NCBI RefSeq assembly: GCF_900230195.1
Contig: NZ_OCNE01000016.1
Location: 1-64,000 of the forward strand
DNA: 64,000 nt
DNA from: Streptomyces zhaozhouensis
GTDB lineage: Bacteria; Actinomycetota; Actinomycetes; Streptomycetales; Streptomycetaceae
Direction: 5' to 3'
The notes beneath the pieces are model-generated. The model was given only the letters and a program-made list of their open reading frames with translations, did no database searches and was not told the DNA's origin. A program made the translations under genes and the position numbers. Shown in pieces: positions 1-7,251 of this stretch; within the stretch, counting starts at the first letter, position 1; each line of letters opens with the position of its first letter.

Positions 1-49
1 CGAACGGCTCGCGACGATGGCCATGCACCCGCCGGGACCAAGAGGTCAC

Positions 50-68
50 AACCCTACCCGTGAGGGCT
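50..68 (+). promoter_or_regulatory. Candidate MerR operator
   Basis: An imperfect dyad with arms CCCT and AGGG around a 7-nt centre lies 20-40 nt upstream of the MerR start. Its CGTGAGGG half resembles the CGTGAGGT half-sites of actinobacterial MerR regulators. Autoregulation is inferred from position only. Confidence 0.35.
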
Positions 69-88
69 GCAGAAAGGATGGTCCTCTA

Positions 89-1282
89 ATGAGCGACGAG
101 GCAGACGAGGTGTTCGGCATCGCGGAGGTGGCGGAGCGGATCGGGCTGGCGCCCGACACGTTGCGTTACTTCGAGCGTCAGGGGACCGTGCCGTCCCCCC
201 AGCGCGACCACGCGGGTCGGCGCCGGTACACGGCGGCCGACATCGAGCTGATCCGCATGTTGGTGCATCTCCGCGAGACGGGGATGCCGCTGGCCGACAT
301 CGCGCGGTTCACCGGTGCCGACGGCGGGGCCGCCGATCCGGCCCGGCTGCGGCTGGAGTTGCTGACGGCGCACCGGCGCCGCATCCGGGAGCGGCGCGAG
401 GAGCTGGACCGCGCGCTCGACGTGGTCAGCCGCAAGATCGCGGACTACGACGACCGGAGCACCGGCACGCCGCAGCGGCTCGAACGGCCGGACTGCGCGC
501 TCGCCTTCGACGTCCGGGGCGAGGGGCCCCCGCTGTTCCTCGTCGGCGCCCCGGCCGGGCGGGCCGGCTTCGCGGCGCTGGCGCGGGAGTTGGCGGACCG
601 GTTCACCGTCGTCACGCACGATCCGCGCGGCATCGGCGAGAGCCGCGCGGCGACGGGGATGGCCGAGCCCACCCCCGAGGTGCTGGCCGAGGATCTGGCC
701 GCGCTCGTGGACCTCTTCACCGGCGGACCCGCGCTGTTCGTCGGCACCAGCGGCGGTGCCGTGACGCTGCTGGAACTGGTCACACGACATCCCTCACTGG
801 TCAGCCGGGCCGTCCTGCACGAGCCGCCACTGGTCACCCTCCTGGACGACGCGGAGCTGACCAGTCGTGCCACGGCCGCGTTCGCGGTGGCGGAGCGGGA
901 CCCGCAACGTGCGGTGCAGGAGTTCTTCGACCTCACCGGCGCCGGGCACCGCACCGGCCCGGGGCAGACGCCTCCCCCGCACCTGCCCCTGCCCGAGCTG
1001 CCGGCCGGGGAACTGGACAAGAACCGCTACTTCCTGGGGCGGATGGCCGGCCCCACGGTCCTCTACGCGCCCGACGTCGAGGCCCTTCGCCGGGCGCCGG
1101 TGGCGCTGTGCGCCGGCGCGCTGAGCCACCAGCAGTTGGCGCGCCTGGCCACCCAGGCGCTCGCCGACCGGCTGGGGCAACCACTGGTCGACATGCCGGG
1201 CAACCATGTGGGCGCGAGCGCCGAGCCGGCGGAGTTCGCCCGCGCCGTGCTGCCGCTGCTGCGGCGACCCGACGCGCGGTGA
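89..1282 (+). CDS. MerR regulator fused to alpha/beta hydrolase
   Basis: The 397-residue protein begins with a MerR winged-helix domain (about residues 8-75; the segment TLRYFERQG is the typical turn) and a helical linker (about 85-125). An alpha/beta-hydrolase domain fills residues about 140-395, with a nucleophile elbow GTSGGA and a late candidate catalytic His in GNHVG. The start ATG at 89 was chosen because GAAAGGA lies about 10 nt upstream and the MerR fold begins directly after it; an earlier in-frame ATG at 17 has no such support. MerR proteins usually carry a small effector-binding domain, so a full hydrolase in that position suggests sensing, and perhaps hydrolysis, of an ester or lactone ligand. 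That role is inference. The stop overlaps the next small ORF by GTGA. Confidence 0.85.
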   Translation: MSDEADEVFGIAEVAERIGLAPDTLRYFERQGTVPSPQRDHAGRRRYTAADIELIRMLVHLRETGMPLADIARFTGADGGAADPARLRLELLTAHRRRIRERREELDRALDVVSRKIADYDDRSTGTPQRLERPDCALAFDVRGEGPPLFLVGAPAGRAGFAALARELADRFTVVTHDPRGIGESRAATGMAEPTPEVLAEDLAALVDLFTGGPALFVGTSGGAVTLLELVTRHPSLVSRAVLHEPPLVTLLDDAELTSRATAAFAVAERDPQRAVQEFFDLTGAGHRTGPGQTPPPHLPLPELPAGELDKNRYFLGRMAGPTVLYAPDVEALRRAPVALCAGALSHQQLARLATQALADRLGQPLVDMPGNHVGASAEPAEFARAVLPLLRRPDAR

Positions 1283-1476
1283 GCCGCCCCCCTGCCGCCC
1301 TCGCCCCCGGCGCCCCGGCCGGAGCGCTGCGTCTGGTGGTGCTGATCCCGCTCACCGCCGCCGAGATCGACGTGCTGGAGTCCCCGGGGCAGGGGCGAGA
1401 GGCGCTCTGGGAACGGTGGCGCGCCGAGAAGACCCGGCTGTGGGACGTGGAACGGGCCACGGACCCCGCCGGGTGA
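1279..1476 (+). CDS. Small ORF, possible C-terminal remnant
   Basis: A 65-codon ORF starts with GTG overlapping the upstream stop codon. After a Pro/Ala-rich leader it has a protein-like segment, LRLVVLIPLTAAEIDVLES, followed by a charged helix. This resembles the C-terminal end of bacterial suppressor-of-fused-type domains. It may be a decayed remnant of such a gene rather than a working protein. No independent ribosome site is visible, so translation would depend on coupling to the MerR-hydrolase gene. Confidence 0.35.
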   Translation: MSRPPAALAPGAPAGALRLVVLIPLTAAEIDVLESPGQGREALWERWRAEKTRLWDVERATDPAG

Positions 1477-1506
1477 GGAGGGCGCGCACCCGCGCCACGG
1501 ACTTCG

Positions 1507-1704
1507 CTACCGGGTCCCGCGCTCGTCGACCGCGTGCAGAAACGCGCGCCAGGCCGTCGGCCGGAACGTGAGGATCGGGCCGTCGGCGCGCTGGGAGTCG
1601 CGGACGCCGTGGCGCGCGCCGGGCAGGGCGGCCACCTCGACGCAGGCCCCGCCGTTGCTGCTGTAGGAGGACTTGAACCAGTGCACTTCCGCTGGGGTGT
1701 TCAA
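1507..1704 (-). CDS. DUF397 protein
   Basis: This 65-residue protein has the DUF397 hallmarks: an early WFKSSYSSNGGACVEVA segment and a later VRDSQ...GPILTF strand, ending in a W-R-A-F-L helix. The TTG at 1704 is chosen as start because GAGGGAG sits about 8 nt upstream and the protein then begins NTPAEVHWFKSSYS, as most family members do. Frame-open sequence extends upstream to 1779. DUF397 proteins are the small partners of WhiJ-like XRE/DUF5753 regulators in Streptomyces and probably act as co-regulators. It is the last of three minus-strand genes and may have arisen by duplication of its neighbour. Confidence 0.85.
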   Translation of the reverse strand: MNTPAEVHWFKSSYSSNGGACVEVAALPGARHGVRDSQRADGPILTFRPTAWRAFLHAVDERGTR

Positions 1705-1828
1705 CGGTTCGGCTCCCTCGTTGTCCTTGTCGTCACGCCGGTTGGGCGCGGAGTCGGTCACCTCGGGAAATCGTCCCAAGACGCCGCCCGTTGGGCAACG
1801 GGGCCTCCGCGCACAACCGGCGCCGCGC

Positions 1829-2038
1829 TCAGTTGGCGCTGATGCGCCCGGACTTGACGCTCGTCACGAACGAGGAGAACGCGCCGGTGGAGAAGGTCAG
1901 GACCGGACCGTCGTGGCTCTTGGAGTCACGGACGGGGACCGTGCCGCTGGTCGCGGCGAGATTGTCGGCGGCCTCCAGGCAGGCGCCACCGTTGTCGCTG
2001 TAGGAGGACTTGAACCAACGGGGGGCTTCGGAGCTCAC
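1829..2038 (-). CDS. DUF397 protein, coupled to XRE regulator
   Basis: A 69-residue DUF397 protein with APRWFKSSYSDNGGACLEAA at the N-terminus and VRDSKSHDGPVLTF in the middle. The GTG start overlaps the TGA of the upstream XRE gene (GTGA), so the two are almost certainly translationally coupled and made in matched amounts. In the WhiJ/AbaA-type arrangement the XRE protein binds DNA and the DUF397 partner modulates it. It shares clear sequence with the DUF397 gene at 1507-1704 but is not identical to it. Confidence 0.9.
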   Translation of the reverse strand: MSSEAPRWFKSSYSDNGGACLEAADNLAATSGTVPVRDSKSHDGPVLTFSTGAFSSFVTSVKSGRISAN

Positions 2039-2880
2039 GGGGTGCCCTTTCGTTGCTGCTTGATCGCGGCGACGGAGGCCGACTGGGACAGCGCCTCCGC
2101 CTGTAGCTGATGGTAAGCCGTCAGCAGCGGGACCACGGACCCGTTATCCCGTTCCACATTTCCGCGAAGTGAGGACTCCGCGTAGGACAGCAGCGAGCGG
2201 TCCGACATCGTCAGGATGTGGACCGGCAGACTGAGGGTGCGGCGCACGCCCATCTCGAAGGGGGCGAGCTGGAGCACGGTGTGCGGCTGCCGGGCGAACT
2301 CCTCCAGATACGCCAACTGCGCGTTCATCACCGCTGGTTCCCCGATGGGCCGACGGATGCAACTCTCGTCCAGCACCACGGAGATCAGCGGCGCGGGCGT
2401 CCGCTCCAGCGCCGCCCGGCGCTCGGTGACGAGCGCGATCCGTTCCTCCGCCTGTTCGGCGCTGATCGCCCCCCGGTTGACGGCGCTTCGGGCGAGCTCC
2501 GTCGCATACTCCGGGGTCTGAAGCAGCCCGGGGACGACACCGATCTCAAAAAGCCTGATCTCGGCGGCGCGTCCCTCGCACTCGACGTACTCGGGGAACC
2601 CTTCCAGCAGGCTCCCGTGGCGGATATTGCGCCACTCGCGTTCGAACGCGTCCGCGGTGTTCTCGGTGCCGAGGACGCGATCGGCACTGCGCGCAAAGCG
2701 CAAGGTGGAAATCTTTCGACCAGTTTCCACGGAGGACATGTGGCTACTGGTGTAACCCATCCGGTTTGCCAGTTCCTCCTGCGTCCATCCGCGTCCCTCC
2801 CGCAGGCTGCGCAGACGCGCGCCGTACGCGGCCTCGGGGGAACTCTCGGGGACCAACTCCTTGCGGTTCAAGGGCAGCAC
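2035..2880 (-). CDS. WhiJ-like XRE regulator with DUF5753
   Basis: The 281-residue protein has an XRE helix-turn-helix at about residues 15-70 (RLRSLREGRGWTQEELANRM, then SHMSSVETGRK) followed by a DUF5753 domain to the C-terminus, including the family signature GLLQTPEYA. The start is uncertain. The GTG at 2880 gives the usual family length of about 280 residues, with a weak GAAAG motif upstream; the frame stays open much further but into non-protein-like sequence. Proteins of this family work with a DUF397 partner and an RsbW-like ATPase in developmental and antibiotic control in Streptomyces. The ATPase gene is divergent, 97 bp away. Confidence 0.9.
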   Translation of the reverse strand: MLPLNRKELVPESSPEAAYGARLRSLREGRGWTQEELANRMGYTSSHMSSVETGRKISTLRFARSADRVLGTENTADAFEREWRNIRHGSLLEGFPEYVECEGRAAEIRLFEIGVVPGLLQTPEYATELARSAVNRGAISAEQAEERIALVTERRAALERTPAPLISVVLDESCIRRPIGEPAVMNAQLAYLEEFARQPHTVLQLAPFEMGVRRTLSLPVHILTMSDRSLLSYAESSLRGNVERDNGSVVPLLTAYHQLQAEALSQSASVAAIKQQRKGTP

Positions 2881-2977
2881 ACCAATCTTTCGTGCCGATC
2901 CAGCACGTTGAATGATCCCCGACCGAGCGGCACTCTGTCTACCCCAAGTAGTGGCGACGCTACGGAGAGGAGCAGTT

Positions 2978-3481
2978 ATGCCCACTGCGAGCGGTCCTGA
3001 CGTGCGGGTGCCCGAGGCCCCCGAAAGACCCCGCTTCCTCGCGGGCGGCCTTTCCGGAACGGGACCCGACGACGGCCCCCAGGACGCCCGTTGGTCCCTG
3101 ACGGTCAGCGTGCGCGAAATCGAGGGCTGGCGTCGGACGGTCGCGGGCGCGCTGGCGGAGTGGCGGGTGTCGCGGGAGGCCGTGGAGCTGGCGCGGCTGG
3201 GCGTCTCGGAGCTGCTGGCCAACGTCGCGAAGCACACGGCGAGTCGGCGGTGCGGCCTGCGGGTGGTGCGGGCGGAGGCGGATCTGCTGGTCCAGGTCTT
3301 CGACGAGTCCCGGCAGTTGCCGGTGCTGCGCACGCCCGACTGGTGCTCGGAGAGCGGCCGGGGACTGTGGCTGCTGCGGGAGATGGCCGACGGGTTCGGC
3401 TTCATGCCGACGCCGTTCATGGCCGGCGCCTCCTGCCGGCTGGGCAAGGTCGTCTGGTTCTCCTGCCGGGACGCGGCATGA
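2978..3481 (+). CDS. RsbW-like ATP-binding protein (HATPase)
   Basis: The 167-residue protein carries a GHKL/HATPase fold: the N box is ELLANVAKH (about residues 72-80) and the G box is ESGRGLWLLREMADGFG (about 125-141). There is no histidine phosphoacceptor domain, so it fits the anti-sigma-factor/serine-kinase-like class rather than sensor kinases. The ATG at 2978 follows a strong GGAGAGGAG ribosome site. It faces the WhiJ-like XRE gene, a conserved Streptomyces arrangement, and heads a run of four same-strand genes with overlapping or close junctions. The substrate is not visible from sequence. Confidence 0.88.
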   Translation: MPTASGPDVRVPEAPERPRFLAGGLSGTGPDDGPQDARWSLTVSVREIEGWRRTVAGALAEWRVSREAVELARLGVSELLANVAKHTASRRCGLRVVRAEADLLVQVFDESRQLPVLRTPDWCSESGRGLWLLREMADGFGFMPTPFMAGASCRLGKVVWFSCRDAA

Positions 3482-3873
3482 ACGGCGCGGAGCGCGTGGA
3501 CCTGGGGCCTGCGGAGTGGGAGTTCCAGATACCGATGCCGGGGTTGGTGGGTGCGGAGCAGCGGGCGTGGGGCCCCTGTTGGTTCTGGTGCGGGCACCGG
3601 GTGGCGCCGGTGGTGTGGATCGGCTGCCTCACCTCGGAGGACGCGACCGCCCCGCTCTACGCCTGCGACGCGTGCCTGCGCCAACTCGCGGCGATGGCCT
3701 GGGACTTCACCGACGCCGTGCGTGCGGCGCCGCGCGACCGCACCGGGCGGCCGTGGGAGCCCTACCGACCGGCGGACGGTGCATGGATGCCCTGGGCCCG
3801 GCGGGACCGGGGGCGGCCTCGCGCCCGCACCACCTTCGGCACCCGCTTCTGGAAAGGGGCCCGGCCCTCATGA
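3478..3873 (+). CDS. Cys-rich small protein, unknown function
   Basis: A 131-residue protein whose ATG overlaps the previous stop (ATGA), so it is coupled to the ATPase gene. It has cysteines spaced as CWFWCGH and, further on, CDACL, which could bind one zinc ion. It is also rich in Trp and Arg, and the C-terminal third is basic (RRDRGRPRARTTFGTRFWKG). I do not recognise a named family. Its position between an RsbW-like ATPase and a DUF7848-like protein suggests a role in the same regulatory cassette. A zinc-ribbon nucleic-acid or protein-binding module is the most reasonable guess. Confidence 0.75.
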   Translation: MNGAERVDLGPAEWEFQIPMPGLVGAEQRAWGPCWFWCGHRVAPVVWIGCLTSEDATAPLYACDACLRQLAAMAWDFTDAVRAAPRDRTGRPWEPYRPADGAWMPWARRDRGRPRARTTFGTRFWKGARPS

Positions 3874-4214
3874 ACGACATCGTGCGGGGCGCGGACCGCG
3901 TACTGATCCAGGAGCGAGGCCCCGGGGTGCCGGAGGGCATCTACGGCGCGGAGTGCATGAGCTGCGAGGCGGTCTCCCCACTCTTCGACGACGACTCCCT
4001 GCCGGTGGCGGTATGGGCGCTCCAGCACTCCCAGGACCACCCCGACCACACCCTCTTCCTGGCCAGGACCGAGCGCCACTGGCGCGTGGTCCCCCGCCCG
4101 GACGACCCCCCGCCGCCGCCGTCCTGGGGCCCGGGGTTCGCCGGTCCGGCGTTCGTCGGCCTGATGTGCCTGCTCACCGCCCTCTCGGGCCTGCTGCCCG
4201 CCCTGACCACCTAA
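3870..4214 (+). CDS. DUF7848-like protein with C-terminal TM
   Basis: The 114-residue protein overlaps the upstream gene by ATGA. Its N-terminal half matches the DUF7848 pattern: a strand ending in YGAECMSCEAVS (a Cys-x-x-Cys pair), a WALQHSQDHPDHT segment, and an R-x-x-RHWRV strand. Ordinary DUF7848 proteins are soluble. This one adds a proline-rich linker and a hydrophobic segment, GPAFVGLMCLLTALSGLLPA, that could be a membrane anchor. DUF7848 genes often sit beside XRE/DUF397 cassettes in Streptomyces. Function unknown. Confidence 0.75.
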   Translation: MNDIVRGADRVLIQERGPGVPEGIYGAECMSCEAVSPLFDDDSLPVAVWALQHSQDHPDHTLFLARTERHWRVVPRPDDPPPPPSWGPGFAGPAFVGLMCLLTALSGLLPALTT

Positions 4215-4237
4215 CCCCTCAAGGAGACGACGACATC

Positions 4238-4696
4238 ATGCTGACGACGATCAACCGTTCCCCGATCCCGATCACCTTCCACGTCCTGGCCACCACCCAG
4301 ACCAACCACGTGCTGATGGTGCGCGGGACACGCGAGGACGGCCAGGAGGGCTGGGTCCTGCCCCACGGGCAGATCCCTCAGGGCCGCTGCATCATCCTCG
4401 CCGCCCGCGAGGCGTTCCTTGAGGCCACCGGCTGCGACCGCACCCTCTCCGAAATCCTCGCGGTCAGCCCCACCACGGACGACGCCGGGACGCTCAACGG
4501 CCTGACCTACGTCCTCGACGGCGGCGTCCTGCCCCAACTGCCCGCCAGGGAACCCAAGGAAGGCGCGGGCTGGGTCCCCCTGCGCGAACTGTACGAACCC
4601 CCGGCCCTCTACCAGTACGCCATCATCGCCGCCGGCCAACACCGCCGCCTCCCCCTCCTGATCAACACCGACCGCCCCGAAGCCGCCTTCATCTGA
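4238..4696 (+). CDS. Nudix-fold protein with degenerate Nudix box
   Basis: The 152-residue protein begins at an ATG with AAGGAGA about 10 nt upstream. The fold is Nudix-like: an early HVLATTQTNHVLMVRGT strand pair, a GWVLPHGQIPQG loop and the Nudix helix AAREAFLEATG. Aligned without gaps to G-x5-E-x7-R-E-U-x-E-E-x-G-U, the first Glu is Arg, the R-E pair is Glu-Ala, and of the E-E pair only the first Glu remains. Three of the acidic ligands for the catalytic metal are therefore lost. It may bind a nucleotide or act as a sensor rather than hydrolyse. It is the last gene of the plus-strand cassette. Confidence 0.82.
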   Translation: MLTTINRSPIPITFHVLATTQTNHVLMVRGTREDGQEGWVLPHGQIPQGRCIILAAREAFLEATGCDRTLSEILAVSPTTDDAGTLNGLTYVLDGGVLPQLPAREPKEGAGWVPLRELYEPPALYQYAIIAAGQHRRLPLLINTDRPEAAFI

Positions 4697-4786
4697 CCGC
4701 ACCCACCTCACCCTGACCTCGACCGGACGGGGCCGGCGGCCCGAAATCCCCGATGCGCCCCACCGGGCGGACTCTAGGCTGCTCAC

Positions 4787-5555
4787 ATGGCCGTTTCTGA
4801 GGTGTTGACGGAGCAGGACGCGCTGAGAGCCGAAGCCGGGGGTGTGTATCGGGACCTTCGGCTGGAGGAGCTGCTGTCCGACGTCGGCGCACCGACCATC
4901 GTGGGGAGCGCGGCGCTGGGTCTCATGGTCCGTCGGGATCTGGACATCGACGTGGCGTGTGCGCGTTTGGACGACGCCGCTGTGGCGGCCGTCACCGCGG
5001 TCGGCGCCCAGCTCGGGACCCACCCGCGCGTCCGCCTCGTGACCTTCCGCAACGACTGCGGGGTGTGGAACCAGGAGCCGGACGCGTACCCGGACGGCCT
5101 CTACCTCGGCGTGGAGTGCCGCGCATCGTCCGGGGCCACCTGGAACGTCGACATATGGTTCCTCGACCAGCCCGAACGACAGCCCTCCACCGTCCATTTG
5201 ACCACCGTGCGCCCGTATCTGACGGATGAGACGCGCGTGGCCATCATCGGGATCAAGCGGGCATGGGTCGACCGCCCCGAGTACGGCAAGAGCGTCAAGA
5301 GCTTCGACATCTACCGCGCGGTCCTAGGTCGCCTCGTTTGGATCTTCGCGGGGGCGCGACGCCAGCTACGGCACCTCGCTGCGTTACCGAATCGCGCGAA
5401 TACGACCAAGTATGAGCTGCGATCCGGCGCCTTGCGATGCACCGCATCTGACGCCGCGCCCTGATCCACGAAGATCCAAACGAGACGACCTAGACGACGG
5501 CGTCCGCGATGCCGCGCGGTTCGAGACCTGGGTCGGGCAACGAAAGGAGCCGTGA
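4787..5555 (+). pseudogene. Nucleotidyltransferase-like gene split by MITE
   Basis: Starting at ATG 4787, the protein has a nucleotidyltransferase-type core: IVGSAALGLMVRRDLDIDV gives the G-S-x(n)-D-x-D motif at about residues 38-56, and NVDIWFLD a third acidic strand. At codon 180 (5324) the frame enters a 162-bp inverted-repeat element and stops at 5464, adding about 45 unrelated residues. If the element and one CTAG copy (5328-5493) are removed, the frame continues DDGVRDAARFETWVGQ and stops at 5555, giving an intact 200-residue protein. The truncated form may or may not be functional, since the catalytic motifs lie upstream of the break. Confidence 0.85.
5324..5493. mobile_element. 162-bp MITE with CTAG target duplication
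   Basis: Two CTAG copies (5324-5327 and 5490-5493) bracket a 162-bp element (5328-5489). Its ends are inverted repeats of about 23 bp differing at two positions, beginning GTCGYCTCGTTTGG inward from each side. It has no transposase ORF, so it is a miniature element mobilised in trans. CTAG target duplication is typical of several IS5-group families, which is the likely parent, but the parent IS is not in the window. Confidence 0.88.
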
Positions 5556-5799
5556 CCCCGAGTACCGCGCCGTGCGGGCTCCGATCGGCGGATCATGTGC
5601 GAGGCCAGGGCCGGATCGCTGCGGCGGTGCCGACGCCGACGCCGTGGAGGACGTGGGCCCGCTCCGACGGGTGGCGACCGCGCGGGAGTTCTCCAACCGG
5701 TCGGTGGCGCGCTCGACCTCGTCGCGGCGCCGACAGCGGGCGCGGGCGAAGCCGGGTGGTCTGCCGCCTTCGCCCGTCACATGATCCGCCGGTCAGGCT

Positions 5800-7125
5800 C
5801 TAAACCGCGGCCGGCGGCACCAGGCGGCCCGGGGAGCCGTCGCGGATGAGGTGGTCCATGTGGACGTTGTGCGCGATGGTGCGGCCGTTCTCGACGTTGG
5901 CGCCGATCGCGACCGGGCCGAGCGAGTCGCCGTCCGGGAGCCCGGCGTAGTAGAGCCCGGGAAGCGCGCCGAAGATGCCCCGGCGCTGGATCGGCGCCCC
6001 GGTGTCGTCGAGAACGTGGCCCGGGAGGATCCGGTAGTCGGGGCCGAAGCCGGTGCACCAGAGGATGGTCGTGATGCCGTGGCGGGCCAGGTCAAGCCGG
6101 GTGCCGAAGTCGGCGACGCGGCTCATGTCGACACCGGGCGCCCGGTCGACTTCCGGTACCGGGAAGCCGCGTTCCCGGATACCGGTGTCGATCTTCTCGA
6201 CGACGCGCCGGTAGGCGCGGGCGGCCAGTTCGGCGAGGGCGACGACGTTGTCCTCCAGCACCAGCACGTCGTTCCGCACCCCGCGCGCGGAGCCGACCAG
6301 GACGACGCCCTTGCCGGCGAGCGTGCCGAGGTTGAGCTCACCCTCCCAGTCGCGGGTGGCGGTCACCGGCAGGCCGGCGAGGACCGAGCGGCCGCTTCCG
6401 ATGTCGAGGGCGGGCCTGACGTAGTCGTCGAGGAGCGAGAACGTGTGCATCCAGTCGTGGATGCGACGCCCTCGATGGCCGCTGGGCCAGGAGAGGTGAC
6501 GGCCGACCGACAGATAGACCTCGCGGCCGGCGTCCGCGAGTTCGTCGGCGATCTGCTGGCCGCTGATGCCCGCGCCGACGACCAGTACCGCCCCGGCCGG
6601 CAGGGACCGGGCGTTGCGGAAGGACCCCGCGTGCACCTGGTGGACGGTGGGGCCGACCTCGGCGGCGAAGGCCGGGGTGCGGGGGCTCGCGTATCCGCCT
6701 ATGGCGGCGACCACGTTGCGGGACTCCACGACGCCGCCCGCGGCGAGCCGGGTCCTGAACCGCGCGTCGTCGTGCACGCCGTCGCGCCCGGAGCCGTCCC
6801 CGAGGCACTCGATCTCGCGGACCGGCGTGTGCTCCCACACCCGCAGTCGCCGCCGTTCCACGTAACGGCGTAGATGCCGGGCGAGCTCGGGGCCCGACAT
6901 GAAACCGTCGGGGTCGTCGCCGTCGTACTCCCAACCGGGGAACCGCACCGAGCGGTTGCCGCTGCCCACGCGCAGGCTGTCCCAGCGTTCGTGTGCCCAC
7001 GCCTGGCAGATCTCCCCCTTCTCGATGACGAGCGCGTCGCGCCCCAGCTCCTGGAGGGCGGCGGCGACCCCGCATCCCTGCTGGCCGGCGCCGACGACGA
7101 CGGTCTCCGTGTACTCGACTGTCAC
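5800..7125 (-). CDS. CzcO-like FAD/NAD(P) monooxygenase
   Basis: The 441-residue flavoprotein has two Rossmann motifs: GAGQQG at residues 12-17 for FAD, and GAGISGQQIAD at about 183-193 for NAD(P)H. Between them is the HAGSFRNA segment typical of the CzcO/FMO-like group, and near the C-terminus TILWCTGFGPDYRI is the second FAD-binding strand. It starts with GTG at 7125. Proteins of this type N- or C-hydroxylate small molecules or carry out Baeyer-Villiger chemistry; the substrate cannot be read from sequence. An iron box 83-102 nt upstream suggests expression under iron limitation, so a siderophore-related hydroxylation is possible but unproven. Confidence 0.85.
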   Translation of the reverse strand: MTVEYTETVVVGAGQQGCGVAAALQELGRDALVIEKGEICQAWAHERWDSLRVGSGNRSVRFPGWEYDGDDPDGFMSGPELARHLRRYVERRRLRVWEHTPVREIECLGDGSGRDGVHDDARFRTRLAAGGVVESRNVVAAIGGYASPRTPAFAAEVGPTVHQVHAGSFRNARSLPAGAVLVVGAGISGQQIADELADAGREVYLSVGRHLSWPSGHRGRRIHDWMHTFSLLDDYVRPALDIGSGRSVLAGLPVTATRDWEGELNLGTLAGKGVVLVGSARGVRNDVLVLEDNVVALAELAARAYRRVVEKIDTGIRERGFPVPEVDRAPGVDMSRVADFGTRLDLARHGITTILWCTGFGPDYRILPGHVLDDTGAPIQRRGIFGALPGLYYAGLPDGDSLGPVAIGANVENGRTIAHNVHMDHLIRDGSPGRLVPPAAV

Positions 7126-7208
7126 TGGTTCGAAGCCCTTCCGACATCGGGTCGCGGACCACGCGGGTCCGCCGGAACGAGGCAGCCGGGCACCACGGCA
7201 ACGGGCAC

Positions 7209-7227
7209 TTAGGCTAGCCTTACCTAA
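7209..7227. promoter_or_regulatory. Iron box (DmdR/IdeR-type operator)
   Basis: TTAGGCTAGCCTTACCTAA is a 19-bp imperfect palindrome with perfect TTAGG/CCTAA ends and matches the actinobacterial iron-box consensus closely. It lies between the divergent monooxygenase (start 7125) and MerR gene (start 7252), so iron-loaded DmdR1 could repress one or both. Confidence 0.75.
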
Positions 7228-7251
7228 ACCTTGCGTGGTGAAGTCGACTTG

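Noticed and set aside
5556..5799. ORFs on both strands after the split nucleotidyltransferase gene
   Set aside because: They are Arg/Ser-rich, have no ribosome sites and no recognised domain; I regard the region as non-coding.
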